DNA of 64,000 bases, taken from the NCBI RefSeq assembly GCF_014522205.1, contig NZ_CP046884.1, forward strand, positions 1,116,001 to 1,180,000. Reading direction: 5' to 3'. Below, piece by piece: positions 42,449-51,517 of this stretch. Position numbers and translations under genes: made by a program. The DNA comes from Corynebacterium poyangense (GTDB taxonomy: Bacteria > Actinomycetota > Actinomycetes > Mycobacteriales > Mycobacteriaceae). The notes under the pieces are model-generated. The model had not been told where the DNA came from, searched no databases, and was given only the letters and a program-made list of their open reading frames with translations. Position 1 is the stretch's first letter. Every line of letters starts with the position of its first letter.

Positions 42449-42910
42449 ATGAAGTACTCCAACATTGCGGTGGGAACTGATGGTTCGGACGCGTCTTTGA
42501 AAGCGGTAGAAACCGCGGCGAGTTTAGCTCGGGCGTATCAGGCCGACCTCACCATTATTTGTGCTTTTTATAACAACTCCGGGGCCCTATTCCATGCCGG
42601 GCAAGGAGATGGTCCAACCGGTTTCCCCATAGTTAATCAGGAACGAGCTGAAGAATATCTAGAAAAGGCTCGGCAAGTAGCGGCTGCGGAAGGCGCAGAG
42701 AAGATCTCTGTCTTAGCCCGCTCCGGGTCCCCAGTAGAAGTGTTAGTCAATGTTTTAGCAGAAACCGGTAGTGAATTATTGGTGATGGGTAACCGGGGAG
42801 TTCGTTCACTTGCAGGGCGCGTATTTGGCTCCATTCCCACGGGAGTGGTTCGCCATGCCCACGTAGACGTGATGCTTGTCAACACCGATGGACATAATCC
42901 ACCCCACTAG
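42449..42910 (+). CDS. Universal stress protein (UspA family)
   Basis: A 153-residue single-domain protein. It has the N-terminal GTDGSDASLKAVE and the ATP-binding VMGNRGVRSLAGRVFGSIP (G-x2-G-x9-G-S), so it is probably a nucleotide-binding Usp. It is followed 60 bases later by a second Usp gene of about 40% similarity, suggesting a local duplication. GAGAG precedes the ATG. Usp proteins act in stress and low-growth states; the precise role is unknown. Confidence 0.93.
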   Translation: MKYSNIAVGTDGSDASLKAVETAASLARAYQADLTIICAFYNNSGALFHAGQGDGPTGFPIVNQERAEEYLEKARQVAAAEGAEKISVLARSGSPVEVLVNVLAETGSELLVMGNRGVRSLAGRVFGSIPTGVVRHAHVDVMLVNTDGHNPPH

Positions 42911-42970
42911 GGTGGGCATTGCTAGAATAAGGGACATCCGAAATCAAAGATTTCTTCGAGGGAAGGCCTT

Positions 42971-43414
42971 ATGAGCGACACTTATTCCACTATCGTCGTG
43001 GGAACTGATGGTTCTAATTCTTCCATGCTTGCAGTAGAACGTGCTGCACGCATTGCCTCCGCCTTTGATGCGGTCCTGATTGTGGGGTCGGCATACTACG
43101 AAACCAAAGAAGAAGCTTCAAAAACTCTTCGTCAAGATTCTGTCACCGTAGTCGGTGACGAGACTGCCCGGAAGAATCTCCAGGATGCGTCTGAGCGTGC
43201 CACTGAGTTGGGCGCTCAGAATGTTCGTACTGAACTGCGTTCGGGCACCCCAGTCCAAGCTCTGATGAGCATTGTCAATGACAACAAAGCTGATCTTTTG
43301 GTTGTGGGAAATCGTGGCATAAATTCGCTCACCGGTCGTCTTTTAGGATCAGTACCGGCGGACGTCGCCCGCCAATCAGACTGCGACGTCATGATTGTTC
43401 ACACAGTTAATTAA
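42971..43414 (+). CDS. Universal stress protein (UspA family), second copy
   Basis: A 147-residue Usp domain with VVGTDGSNSSMLAVE and VVGNRGINSLTGRLLGSVPADV. It has its own SD (GGGAAGG before the ATG). The two genes share start and ATP motifs but have diverged in the middle third, so they may answer different signals. A terminator follows. Confidence 0.93.
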   Translation: MSDTYSTIVVGTDGSNSSMLAVERAARIASAFDAVLIVGSAYYETKEEASKTLRQDSVTVVGDETARKNLQDASERATELGAQNVRTELRSGTPVQALMSIVNDNKADLLVVGNRGINSLTGRLLGSVPADVARQSDCDVMIVHTVN

Positions 43415-43431
43415 TCTGTGGTCACGTAGTT

Positions 43432-43477
43432 ACCTCCTCCCGTTGTCGGCTGATATGTCCTCAAGGGAGGAGGTTTC
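43432..43477 (+). terminator. Hairpin after the Usp pair
   Basis: ACCTCCTCCC (43432-43441) and GGGAGGAGGT (43465-43474) form a perfect 10-bp stem with a 23-base loop, then TT. The T-run is short. Confidence 0.65.
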
Positions 43478-43484
43478 GTGAATT

Positions 43485-45788
43485 TTAGGTGGCCTGATCT
43501 GAGCATTCAGGAATGTCGATGGACTTGGGAACCTCACCAATAACGGTTAAAGATTGTGTCGCGCGAGTCAGTGCAACAAATAAATCCTGCCAGCCTTGGG
43601 GAGATTGTTCGACGATTTTGCGGGGCTCCACCAAGACCACGTGGTCAAACTCTAATCCTTTGATGGCGTCGACCGAATAACCACAGTCACTATCATTGGC
43701 CGAGATGATAGCGCTTAAGCGGTCTGGTTCTTCGGCCGAGAGTTCGTCAATAATAGCCTGAGGGTTGGTGCCACTAGCTAAGAATCGCACCGGATAGTCA
43801 GAATCGCGAATCGCCTGAGTGCCCGGGCTATCCGGATCAATAATCCTCAGCACCTGGTGGGCAATTTCCATAATCTGTGATGGGGTTCGGTAATTGACGG
43901 TCATAGTGCGATAACGGAAGCGGGATCCAACAAAGGGACTTAAGGTTTCTGCCCAAGAATCGACGCCGGCAGGAGAACCAGTTTGGGCGGTATCACCTAC
44001 TAAGGTCATCCACCGGGAAGGACAACGGCGCATCACCATTCGCCACTCCATCGGGGAAAGCTCTTGAGCTTCATCAACAATGACATGACCATAAGCCCAG
44101 GTGTAATCCGCGCTGGCTCGTTCCGCGGTGGAACGCGAATCCCTAGTTTCTTGGCGTTGAGCTAATGTCTCAGCGTCAATAACATCATGGGCGCCTAGAA
44201 TCTCTGCTTCAAATTCTTCGTCATCGGTATCAGTGTTTGCAGAGCTCGCTAAAATATCCAACGCTTCTTGAGCTTCAGTGACTTTTTGCCGCCAATTGTC
44301 ATCGGCGCGACGTTGCTCTTCCTCAGGATCTGGCATTCCCACCAGCACCGCAAGCTCATCCAGCAGAGCTGCATCAGTAGGCGACCAGGAAGACCCAGAC
44401 GGCCGGTATAACGCCTCTTGAGTTTCGGTATCATAAGCGCGGGCGGCATACGCTATGCGGTTTTTATCTTCCAATAGGCGACGCAACACCGTAGTCGGTG
44501 ACAATTCTGGCCAGAACTCAGCCACCAAATCATTGATTTCAGGTTCCTCAGCAAGGTCATCATGAAGTTGGTCAATGTCGGCATGATGGAGGAGGTTTGC
44601 CCCACCTAGGGGGTCTGCACCAATAGTTCCAGCCATCTGTTGGGCTAAACGATGCAGCAACTCTTCCCGGAAGACTGATTGCGCTAGGTTATGGGGGCGA
44701 CGTGAGCGTCGAGCCTTGGTGCGGGCCGCTTTAACCATACTGGGGGTGACTTGGAGGGTGATCCCATCGACCTGGAGATAGCGTATTTCCTCCGGTAATA
44801 CCTGGTAATGGCGAACTTCCTCGGAGAGAATTTCCACCATCTCTGCTGAGCCTTTGATTTCTCTGACCAGAAGAGATTCCTTCCCCGTGCCACTAATCCC
44901 CGGGTAGAGATCCCCGATGGTGGACAGAACAGTTCCGGTTTCGCCTAGTTCGGGGAGAACATGAGATATATAGTCCAGGAATGTTCGATTGGGGCCGATA
45001 ATAAGTACGCCCGTACGGGCAAGCTGTTCTCGCCAGGTGTAGAGAAGATAGGCCACACGGTGAAGTGCGACGGCAGTCTTTCCGGTCCCGGGTCCACCTT
45101 CTACTACTAAAATTCCCCTGGTGCTATCGCGAATGATCTCATCTTGCTCCCGCTGAATAGTTTCCACAATGTCTTTCATCCGGCTAGTGCGGGGTTGCTG
45201 CAAGACGTGGAATAAGGCGGATTCAGAACCTACGCCTCCGCGTTGGTGTCCCGCTTGGTTCCCGGACAGGAATTCATCATCGAAGTCAGTGACTGTTCGA
45301 CCATGGGTACGTAGATGACGTCGTAGTCGTACCCCTTCTGGTTGAGCTGTGGTAGCCAGGTAAAAGGGTCGCGCCATGGGTGCTCGCCAATCCAGCAACA
45401 GAGTACGATAGTTTTCTTCCCGAGCATCTAGCCCCATCCTGCCAATGTAGCGACGATCCATGGTGGGTTCGCCGGGCAGGGGATTATCAATATTGCGCGT
45501 GTCCTCGCAGTGAATATCAATCCGGCCAAAAACCAGGCCCAGTTGGGCCAGGTTGAGACGATCTAGGCGAGCATTGAGGCTATGGTATTCGGTTTCACGC
45601 TGTACGAGCGCTTCAGCGGCCGGATTAGCGGGATCGGTATTTAGTTGCACTAATCTGAGCCGCTCTGTGGCTTGAGAGACTTCATTATCAAGGCGAGCAA
45701 AAAGACCATCTACGTAGTTTTGTTCGTGCCTTAACTCTCGCTGGTACTCAGATTCTTGCGACTCTTCTGGCGCTGGGGCTGTAACCAA
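43485..45788 (-). CDS. HelD/HelR-type superfamily 1 ATPase
   Basis: A 767-residue UvrD-like ATPase. An N-terminal coiled coil (about residues 10-80) precedes Walker A VEGGPGTGKTAVALHR (GGPGTGKT 231-238). Later come VIVDEAQELSPMEWRMVMRR, LVGDTAQTGSP, TVNYRTP, and the C-terminal GLEFDHVVLVEP and LFVALTRATQSLTVIGE. The layout fits HelD, which recycles RNA polymerase, and the actinobacterial HelR group linked to rifampicin tolerance, better than a repair helicase. The start is a TTG at 45788 with GGGAGG five bases upstream; no in-frame ATG lies near. Confidence 0.82.
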   Translation of the reverse strand: MVTAPAPEESQESEYQRELRHEQNYVDGLFARLDNEVSQATERLRLVQLNTDPANPAAEALVQRETEYHSLNARLDRLNLAQLGLVFGRIDIHCEDTRNIDNPLPGEPTMDRRYIGRMGLDAREENYRTLLLDWRAPMARPFYLATTAQPEGVRLRRHLRTHGRTVTDFDDEFLSGNQAGHQRGGVGSESALFHVLQQPRTSRMKDIVETIQREQDEIIRDSTRGILVVEGGPGTGKTAVALHRVAYLLYTWREQLARTGVLIIGPNRTFLDYISHVLPELGETGTVLSTIGDLYPGISGTGKESLLVREIKGSAEMVEILSEEVRHYQVLPEEIRYLQVDGITLQVTPSMVKAARTKARRSRRPHNLAQSVFREELLHRLAQQMAGTIGADPLGGANLLHHADIDQLHDDLAEEPEINDLVAEFWPELSPTTVLRRLLEDKNRIAYAARAYDTETQEALYRPSGSSWSPTDAALLDELAVLVGMPDPEEEQRRADDNWRQKVTEAQEALDILASSANTDTDDEEFEAEILGAHDVIDAETLAQRQETRDSRSTAERASADYTWAYGHVIVDEAQELSPMEWRMVMRRCPSRWMTLVGDTAQTGSPAGVDSWAETLSPFVGSRFRYRTMTVNYRTPSQIMEIAHQVLRIIDPDSPGTQAIRDSDYPVRFLASGTNPQAIIDELSAEEPDRLSAIISANDSDCGYSVDAIKGLEFDHVVLVEPRKIVEQSPQGWQDLFVALTRATQSLTVIGEVPKSIDIPECSDQAT

Positions 45789-45887
45789 CGCATCCTCCCT
45801 CTCCTTAAGACGTAGCCTCTAAGGATACCTCGAAGCGGTTCATCGTGGAGAACACTGACATCATCGACTGCCGAACCCAGGCGGTGC

Positions 45888-45942
45888 AAAAGAAGAAACC
45901 CTCGCGATACCAATCCACCATGAGGGAATCAGCGGCGAGGGT
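45888..45942 (-). terminator. Intrinsic terminator of the DoxX-like gene
   Basis: On the minus strand ACCCTCGC and GCGAGGGT make an 8-bp stem with a 29-base loop, followed by TTCTTCTTTT. Confidence 0.7.
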
Positions 45943-45959
45943 AAACCGAGAGATCGCTT

Positions 45960-46871
45960 TTAGAAATCAAACTTTCCAGCTAGCTTTTTCTTGGCCTTCT
46001 TCAATGACTTATCGGCTTGCTTTTGCAGCTTCTTAGCCTTTTTCTGAGCTTTCTTCGCACTGCGGCTATTCAGTTTCTTATCGGCTTTGTCCTGCGCAAC
46101 AGAAAAAGCAGCATCGGCCCGTTCTTGAGCTTTAGACGCGGTCTTCACCACGCTCTTGCGCGCTGCCGCGCTATTCTTCTTGGCCGAATCCAACCAATCG
46201 TCTTTATTGTCGTCGATATATCCTCGCGCAGATTCGGTAAGATCCTGAACCTTTTCGCTAAGGCTAGCTGCGCCAGCTTTGACAGAGTCGATCCAGTCGT
46301 CTTTATTGTCATCGACATAGTCGCGGGCAGTGGTGGCGTATTCGCCTGCCTTGGAGGAAGCGTCGGAGAAAAATTCTTTGGCATTAGCCTGGAATTTCTC
46401 GGCTTCAGACTTTGTCGGCAAAGCAGCTTGCACGGCTTTGTTAGCGCGCCACCTTAGCCCCGGACGACCTTCGGTATCCATGGTGGTGATAGCTAATCCG
46501 CCGAGGAGTGCCAGATTAGTGAGGAAACCTTGACGGCGAGACTTCTTTTCTTCCTCATCCTGGGTTTCCCAGAATGCGTGGCGCGCCAGAATGGTAGGAA
46601 TCGTCAGCGCGGTGAGGGTACCAGCAGCGAGCCGAGGAGCCTTGCCTAATGCTAGAGCGGAGGCTGCGCCCACCTTTGCTCCACCGACTGCCCGGGTAAC
46701 CAACTTGGGATCGTCAGGGATTTGCTTGGCGTATTTGCGGGGCAACAAAGAACGAACCCGCTTGAGGATTTGTTCTGTGCCTTCTACGTGTGCGTCGACG
46801 TTAGCCAAAGTGTCAACACCGTCGACCACATACACCGATGCCAACATCGGGCGTGCGAGCTTACGAATCAT
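45960..46871 (-). CDS. DoxX-like membrane protein with a repeated, lysine-rich C-terminal tail
   Basis: A 303-residue protein. Residues 1-150 look like the DoxX family (RPMLASVYVVDGVDTL, then hydrophobic helices with KVGAASALALGKAPRLAAG and LTNLALLGGLAITTMDTEG). The rest is a charged tail that contains two copies of a Tyr-x-Asp-Asp-Asn-Lys-Asp-Asp-Trp unit spaced about 34 residues apart (YVDDNKDDWIDS and YIDDNKDDWLDS) and ends in an alanine/lysine-rich coil. The tail resembles apolipoprotein-like amphipathic repeats. Function unknown. AAGGAG lies 11 bases before the ATG. Confidence 0.75.
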   Translation of the reverse strand: MIRKLARPMLASVYVVDGVDTLANVDAHVEGTEQILKRVRSLLPRKYAKQIPDDPKLVTRAVGGAKVGAASALALGKAPRLAAGTLTALTIPTILARHAFWETQDEEEKKSRRQGFLTNLALLGGLAITTMDTEGRPGLRWRANKAVQAALPTKSEAEKFQANAKEFFSDASSKAGEYATTARDYVDDNKDDWIDSVKAGAASLSEKVQDLTESARGYIDDNKDDWLDSAKKNSAAARKSVVKTASKAQERADAAFSVAQDKADKKLNSRSAKKAQKKAKKLQKQADKSLKKAKKKLAGKFDF

Positions 46872-46978
46872 TTGTAGAACCGCTCCTTAAAAATCGGTCC
46901 GAGAAATTTTTCTTCTGTTCAATCGTAGCGTGAATTAGATAAATCGGAAGCAATGGGTAATGGGCGGGGGTGTACCTA

Positions 46979-47581
46979 TTACCATCGCCGGTCCCACCAC
47001 ACGGATAAATGAGGTCGCTCTTCTCCCAATGTTGTCGAGGCGCCGTGTCCGGGATGAATAACTGTGCGGTCATCAAATATATCAAATATTCGCTCAGTGA
47101 CATCCTTATACAACCGGACAAAATCAGACTCGCTGGACGTTTTCCCCAAACCTCCAGGGAAGAGACTATCGCCGATAAAAATGTGATGAACGCCGTCAAT
47201 TTCTGTGATGACGGCGAGCCCTCCGGGGGTATGTCCTCGCAGTATTGCCACCGGGAAAGAAAATCCATTCCACTCCACATGGTCACCGTGGTGGAGTTCG
47301 ACATCGGGAGCCACCGGCAAGGCTGGGGCGTCGAGGAACGAGGCCCAGTGTTGGGCGCCGGTGGCGTCCAGCACCTCGCTGAGGGCGCGGACATGGTCGT
47401 GGTGACGGTGTGTGGTGACCACTCCGGTGATCGTTACCCCTGCTTCTTCGGCCATCGCAAAAATTGCCGGAGCGTCGTCGGCTGCGTCGATGAGTAAACC
47501 TTCATTGCCGGAGCAAAGAAGGTAGCAATTATTATCCATCGACGACACGGAAATATGTTTCATCGTTAATGCGTTGCTCAT
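46979..47581 (-). CDS. MBL-fold metallo-hydrolase (glyoxalase II-like)
   Basis: A 200-residue metallo-beta-lactamase-fold hydrolase with THRHHDHV (metal site HxHxDH), RGHTPGG, FIGDSLFPGG and VIHPGHG, i.e. the full di-zinc ligand set of hydroxyacylglutathione-hydrolase-like enzymes. The substrate is unknown; corynebacteria lack glutathione, so a mycothiol or other thioester is more likely. TATCCT ends seven bases before ATG 47581, so the transcript may be leaderless; a second ATG at 47563 is possible. It is divergent from uvrA. Confidence 0.86.
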   Translation of the reverse strand: MSNALTMKHISVSSMDNNCYLLCSGNEGLLIDAADDAPAIFAMAEEAGVTITGVVTTHRHHDHVRALSEVLDATGAQHWASFLDAPALPVAPDVELHHGDHVEWNGFSFPVAILRGHTPGGLAVITEIDGVHHIFIGDSLFPGGLGKTSSESDFVRLYKDVTERIFDIFDDRTVIHPGHGASTTLGEERPHLSVWWDRRW

Positions 47582-47594
47582 GGCTTAGAGGATA
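47582..47594 (-). promoter_or_regulatory. Leaderless promoter of the MBL hydrolase gene
   Basis: On the minus strand TATCCT plus seven bases leads into the ATG. Confidence 0.4.
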
Positions 47595-47617
47595 CCGAGA
47601 GGTGCGCCCTCATAGCA

Positions 47618-47633
47618 TCGTTGGTATGTTCGA
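47618..47633 (+). promoter_or_regulatory. Degenerate SOS-box-like site ahead of uvrA
   Basis: TCGTTGGTATGTTCGA keeps the right half TGTTCGA and the first three bases of the corynebacterial LexA consensus TCGAAMANNTGTTCGA, 10 of 14 specified positions. It is 36 bases before the uvrA start. Confidence 0.35.
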
Positions 47634-47668
47634 TACGGTAGTTCCGACAGAGAAGACGGGGTAAATAA

Positions 47669-50527
47669 GTGGCTGATCGCCTCATTGTTCGTGGTGCGCG
47701 GGAACACAACCTCAAAGGTGTCGATATTGACATTCCGCGTGACTCTTTGGTGGTGTTTACTGGCCTCAGCGGATCAGGGAAATCCTCCTTAGCTTTTGAC
47801 ACCATTTTTGCTGAAGGCCAGCGTCGTTATGTGGAGTCCCTTTCTTCCTACGCCCGAATGTTCTTAGGCCAAATGGATAAACCCGACGTGGATTTTATTG
47901 ATGGGCTATCTCCGGCGGTATCTATCGACCAAAAATCTACCAATCGAAATCCACGCTCCACCGTGGGGACGATCACTGAGGTTTATGACTATCTCCGGTT
48001 ACTTTATTCTCGAGCGGGGACGGCCCATTGCCCGGTGTGTGATGCGCCGGTCGGCAAACAAACACCCCAGCAGATTGTGGATCAGGTCCTCGCTATGGAG
48101 CCTGGATTGAAATTCCAGGTTCTTGCCCCAGTGGTGCGCACTCGGAAGGGAGAGTTTGTTGATCTCTTCCAGAACTTGGCAGCTCAAGGTTATTCTCGGG
48201 TTCGCGTTGATGGGGAAATTTATCAGCTATCCTCACCGCCATCATTGAAGAAGCAGGTCAAACATGACATTGATGTGGTTGTTGATCGGCTTCAAGTCAA
48301 GGAGTCCCAGAAACAACGACTAACCGATTCGGTAGAAACTGCTTTGGCTTTAGCCGACGGTGTTGTAGTCATAGAATTTGTTGGTCTTCCTGAGGAGGAT
48401 CCGAATCGGGTACGTCGATTCTCTGAAAAAATGGCTTGCCCCAATGGGCATACACTTCATGTTGATGAGTTAGAACCTCGGGCCTTTTCTTTTAACTCTC
48501 CTTATGGTGCTTGTCCTGATTGCGATGGATTGGGGACCAGGACTGAAATTGATGAGGACTTAATTATTCCCGACCCCGATGCCCCAGTGCGCAGTTGTGT
48601 CCAGCCGTGGAAAACAAGCCCTAATCATCGCTACTTTGAGAAGCTCATTGAGGGTTTTGCCGCAGCTATGGGGTTCGACGCCAATATGCCGTTCTCAGAG
48701 CTCACACCTGAGCACAAGCATGCGCTTATCCATGGCACTGAGACAGAGGTTCATGTCCGCTACCGAAACCGTTATGGTCGGCAACGTAGTTGGACTGCTC
48801 CCTTTGAGGGAGTGATGGGATATTTGCATCGGAAACTTGAGACCGCAGATTCCGATTCCCAAAAGGAGCGTTTACTTTCTTATACGCGCGAGGTTCCGTG
48901 CCCAACATGCCAAGGGACACGACTTAAACCAGAGATTTTAGCTGTCCGCTTAGCGTCGGAAAGCCACGGAGAACTTTCCATTGCTGGCCTATGTGAACTC
49001 AGCATTGAAGAAGCAGCAACTTTCTTGGATTCTCTCATTCTCGGAGCCCGCGAGGAGATGATCGCCGGAGCGGTACTTAAAGAAATCCAAGCTCGGCTGC
49101 ATTTTCTGTTAGATGTGGGACTCAATTATTTGACGCTTAACCGGGCTGCTGGAACCCTATCCGGCGGCGAGGCTCAACGTATCCGCCTGGCCACCCAGAT
49201 TGGTTCTGGACTAGCTGGGGTGCTGTATGTTCTTGACGAACCCTCCATTGGTTTACATCAGCGGGATAATCATCGATTAATTGAAACCTTAAAGCGACTC
49301 CGCGATATTGGAAACACGCTTATTGTCGTCGAGCACGATGAAGACACTATTCGCGCTGCTGATTATCTTGTAGATGTGGGGCCTAGAGCCGGAGAATTTG
49401 GCGGAGATATCGTCTATCAGGGGCCACCGGAAGGAATTTTCACCCAGCGGGAATCATTAACCGGAGCGTATCTTTCCGGTCAACGAGTTCTTGGGGTGCC
49501 AGAGCACCGCCGAGATAGAGACCCGGATCGAGCACTGAGAATCATTGGTGCTAGGGAGAATAATCTCAAGAATTTGGATATCGACATTCCCTTGGGGCTA
49601 TTGGTATGCGTAACCGGAGTATCCGGATCCGGGAAATCCACGCTTATCAACGAAGTCCTAGCCAAAAACCTCGCAAATTCATTAAACCGAGCCCGCCTCG
49701 TGCCTGGGCGGGCACAACGCGTCGAAGGTGTGGAGAACCTTGACAAACTAGTCCAGGTGGACCAATCGCCCATTGGCCGAACCCCTCGCTCTAACCCAGC
49801 GACCTACACCGGGGTCTTTGATAAAATCCGTAATCTTTTTGCCGAAACCACAGAAGCGAAAGTTCGAGGTTATAAAGCCGGACGTTTTTCTTTCAATGTC
49901 AAAGGTGGACGGTGCGAGGCGTGCCGTGGTGAAGGAACAATAAAAATCGAGATGAATTTCCTTCCAGACGTCTACGTTCCCTGTGAAGTGTGCCATGGGG
50001 CTCGATATAATCGAGAAACTCTGGAAGTGCGCTACAAGGGGAAAAACATCGCTGAAGTTCTTGATATGCCTATCAGCGAAGCAGCTATCTTCTTTGAACC
50101 TATTAGCGCTATTCATCGCTATCTGAGCACCCTTGTTGATGTGGGTTTAGGGTACGTGCGGTTAGGGCAATCTGCGACCACCTTATCCGGCGGAGAAGCC
50201 CAGCGCGTGAAACTCGCCGCAGAATTGCAGAAGCGTTCCAATGGGCGCACCATCTACATTTTGGACGAGCCCACCACCGGTTTGCATTTTGAAGATATTA
50301 GGAAACTGATGCTGGTGATCCAGGGCTTAGTTGATAAAGGAAACACTGTTGTAGTTATTGAACACAACCTCGACGTCATTAAGGCTGCCGACTGGATCAT
50401 TGACATGGGTCCAGAAGGCGGGGATGGCGGAGGGACCGTGGTGGCCAGTGGTACTCCGGAAGATGTAGCACAAGTCAACGGGTCTTATACCGGACAATTC
50501 CTCGCTCCCATGCTGGGGATGAGCTAA
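47669..50527 (+). CDS. uvrA: UvrABC system protein A
   Basis: A 952-residue tandem ABC ATPase that finds DNA damage and loads UvrB. Two Walker A motifs are seen ([15 protein letters not shown] and [15 protein letters not shown]), two LSGGEAQR signatures, and Cys pairs for zinc modules in [28 protein letters not shown] and [10 protein letters not shown]. The insertion domain that binds UvrB is present. Start is GTG 47669 after GGGG seven bases upstream. The next gene begins nine bases after the stop. Confidence 0.97.
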   Translation: MADRLIVRGAREHNLKGVDIDIPRDSLVVFTGLSGSGKSSLAFDTIFAEGQRRYVESLSSYARMFLGQMDKPDVDFIDGLSPAVSIDQKSTNRNPRSTVGTITEVYDYLRLLYSRAGTAHCPVCDAPVGKQTPQQIVDQVLAMEPGLKFQVLAPVVRTRKGEFVDLFQNLAAQGYSRVRVDGEIYQLSSPPSLKKQVKHDIDVVVDRLQVKESQKQRLTDSVETALALADGVVVIEFVGLPEEDPNRVRRFSEKMACPNGHTLHVDELEPRAFSFNSPYGACPDCDGLGTRTEIDEDLIIPDPDAPVRSCVQPWKTSPNHRYFEKLIEGFAAAMGFDANMPFSELTPEHKHALIHGTETEVHVRYRNRYGRQRSWTAPFEGVMGYLHRKLETADSDSQKERLLSYTREVPCPTCQGTRLKPEILAVRLASESHGELSIAGLCELSIEEAATFLDSLILGAREEMIAGAVLKEIQARLHFLLDVGLNYLTLNRAAGTLSGGEAQRIRLATQIGSGLAGVLYVLDEPSIGLHQRDNHRLIETLKRLRDIGNTLIVVEHDEDTIRAADYLVDVGPRAGEFGGDIVYQGPPEGIFTQRESLTGAYLSGQRVLGVPEHRRDRDPDRALRIIGARENNLKNLDIDIPLGLLVCVTGVSGSGKSTLINEVLAKNLANSLNRARLVPGRAQRVEGVENLDKLVQVDQSPIGRTPRSNPATYTGVFDKIRNLFAETTEAKVRGYKAGRFSFNVKGGRCEACRGEGTIKIEMNFLPDVYVPCEVCHGARYNRETLEVRYKGKNIAEVLDMPISEAAIFFEPISAIHRYLSTLVDVGLGYVRLGQSATTLSGGEAQRVKLAAELQKRSNGRTIYILDEPTTGLHFEDIRKLMLVIQGLVDKGNTVVVIEHNLDVIKAADWIIDMGPEGGDGGGTVVASGTPEDVAQVNGSYTGQFLAPMLGMS

Positions 50528-50536
50528 TCTGTGCCC
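50525..50536 (+). promoter_or_regulatory. Leaderless-type promoter of the Ser/Thr-linker protein
   Basis: TAATCT at 50525-50530, overlapping the uvrA stop, is followed by six bases and the ATG at 50537. Confidence 0.4.
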
Positions 50537-51193
50537 ATGTCACAACGTAGGGATGAAGATGCCGATACCGACAGCTTTGCCATAATTGGCGGCGACAACC
50601 CTTGGGATCAAGCCCAAGGCCAGGCTTATGCTCGCCAACGTGGTAGCACCGGGCCGGTCGTTGCTCTCGTTGTTTTAGCACTTATTGCGGTGGCTTTAGC
50701 CATAGCTGTGTGGAGTTGGTTGGCCGGAGGATCTCAGAAAGACCAAGCCGAAGCTGTGGCTACCAGCACCACCACCAGCACGCACTCGTCAAGTAGTACC
50801 AAAGCATCCTCAACGACGAGTTCATCCTCCACAACGTCGAGCACTCGAAGTTCGACATCAACAACCTCGTCATCACGTCGACCCTCGACGTCAACCGAAC
50901 CCACCAGCTCTAAGCCGTCGCCACCGCCAATAGCTTTAGGACAAGCTGGGCAAAGCCAATGTGGCGAGATGGGTGGCCATCAGATCTGGTCCGGAAACAG
51001 CAATACCAGCTGCGAGTTTGCTCGAGAGGTTGGCTATGCTTTGGCCGGAACACCAGATGGTCAGGATGCGAAAATTAAGGCCACGAGTCCAGTCACCGGT
51101 CAGCGCTACACGATGGACTGCCGTAGTTTGAGGAACGGATACTTTGACTGTCGTGGCGGTGATTCTGCCCAGGTGATTATCTCTGGGAGATGA
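50537..51193 (+). CDS. Membrane-anchored protein with Ser/Thr-rich stalk, unknown function
   Basis: A 218-residue protein. A cytoplasmic N-terminus of about 38 residues (rich in acidic residues, GGDNPWDQAQG) precedes one membrane helix (PVVALVVLALIAVALAIAVW). Outside follows a linker of about 60 residues that is almost only Ser, Thr and Arg/Lys, then a C-terminal domain of about 85 residues with three cysteines (SQCGEM, TSCEFA, MDCRSL) and a fourth in YFDCRGG. This suggests two disulfides. I do not recognise the domain; a cell-envelope role is plausible. ATG 50537 is preferred to the GTG at 50531. Confidence 0.72.
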   Translation: MSQRRDEDADTDSFAIIGGDNPWDQAQGQAYARQRGSTGPVVALVVLALIAVALAIAVWSWLAGGSQKDQAEAVATSTTTSTHSSSSTKASSTTSSSSTTSSTRSSTSTTSSSRRPSTSTEPTSSKPSPPPIALGQAGQSQCGEMGGHQIWSGNSNTSCEFAREVGYALAGTPDGQDAKIKATSPVTGQRYTMDCRSLRNGYFDCRGGDSAQVIISGR

Positions 51194-51284
51194 GGTAGGA
51201 GAGTCCGCCTAAGGAGTGCAGGCCAGCGCTGCTGCGCGTAGTTTTGACATTGTGGTAGAGGTGAGTTACTATGTCACCGCTACC

Positions 51285-51312
51285 GCCTCGAATTTACACT
51301 TGAATTTGAGGC
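51285..51312 (+). other. Hairpin in the leader region upstream of infC
   Basis: GCCTCGAATTT and GAATTTGAGGC pair over 11 bp (two G-U) around loop ACACTT. No T-run follows, so it is not an ordinary terminator; it may protect the upstream mRNA end or belong to the infC leader. Confidence 0.5.
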
Positions 51313-51420
51313 CACAAGAGGAGATCTTCCCACCCCAGGCCGCTATCAAAGTTGGCTACGGGTAAAGAGTTAGTGCTTACAGTATTGTTCTGTAACACCA
51401 TTAGCTTTGTGGCCATGATC

Positions 51421-51450
51421 TCCCGCGTCTTAAGAGCGTGGGATTTTTTT
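51421..51450 (+). terminator. Terminator or attenuator before infC
   Basis: TCCCGCG and CGTGGGA (one G-U) form the stem, with TCTTAAGAG in the loop region, followed by TTTTTTT at 51444-51450. Its position inside the likely leader favours attenuation, but it could end an upstream transcript. Confidence 0.65.
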
Positions 51451-51517
51451 CATGGAACCAAGACCTTCGATTGTGGTGTGGTACGTACATTCTTACCCTG
51501 CTACCTGAGGAGTCCAC

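Larger units (their letters stand above)
51194..51517 (+). other. infC leader region
   Basis: This 324-base stretch has no supported gene. It holds an 11-bp hairpin at 51285-51312 and a hairpin followed by seven T at 51421-51450, the latter 68 bases before the infC start. A TACAGT near 51378 could be the infC -10. The arrangement suggests that the translation-factor operon is controlled in its leader. Confidence 0.55.

Noticed and set aside
50760..50935. Simple repeat-like DNA in the gene at 50537
   Set aside because: It is a low-complexity Ser/Thr-coding linker with varied codons, not a tandem DNA repeat or CRISPR.
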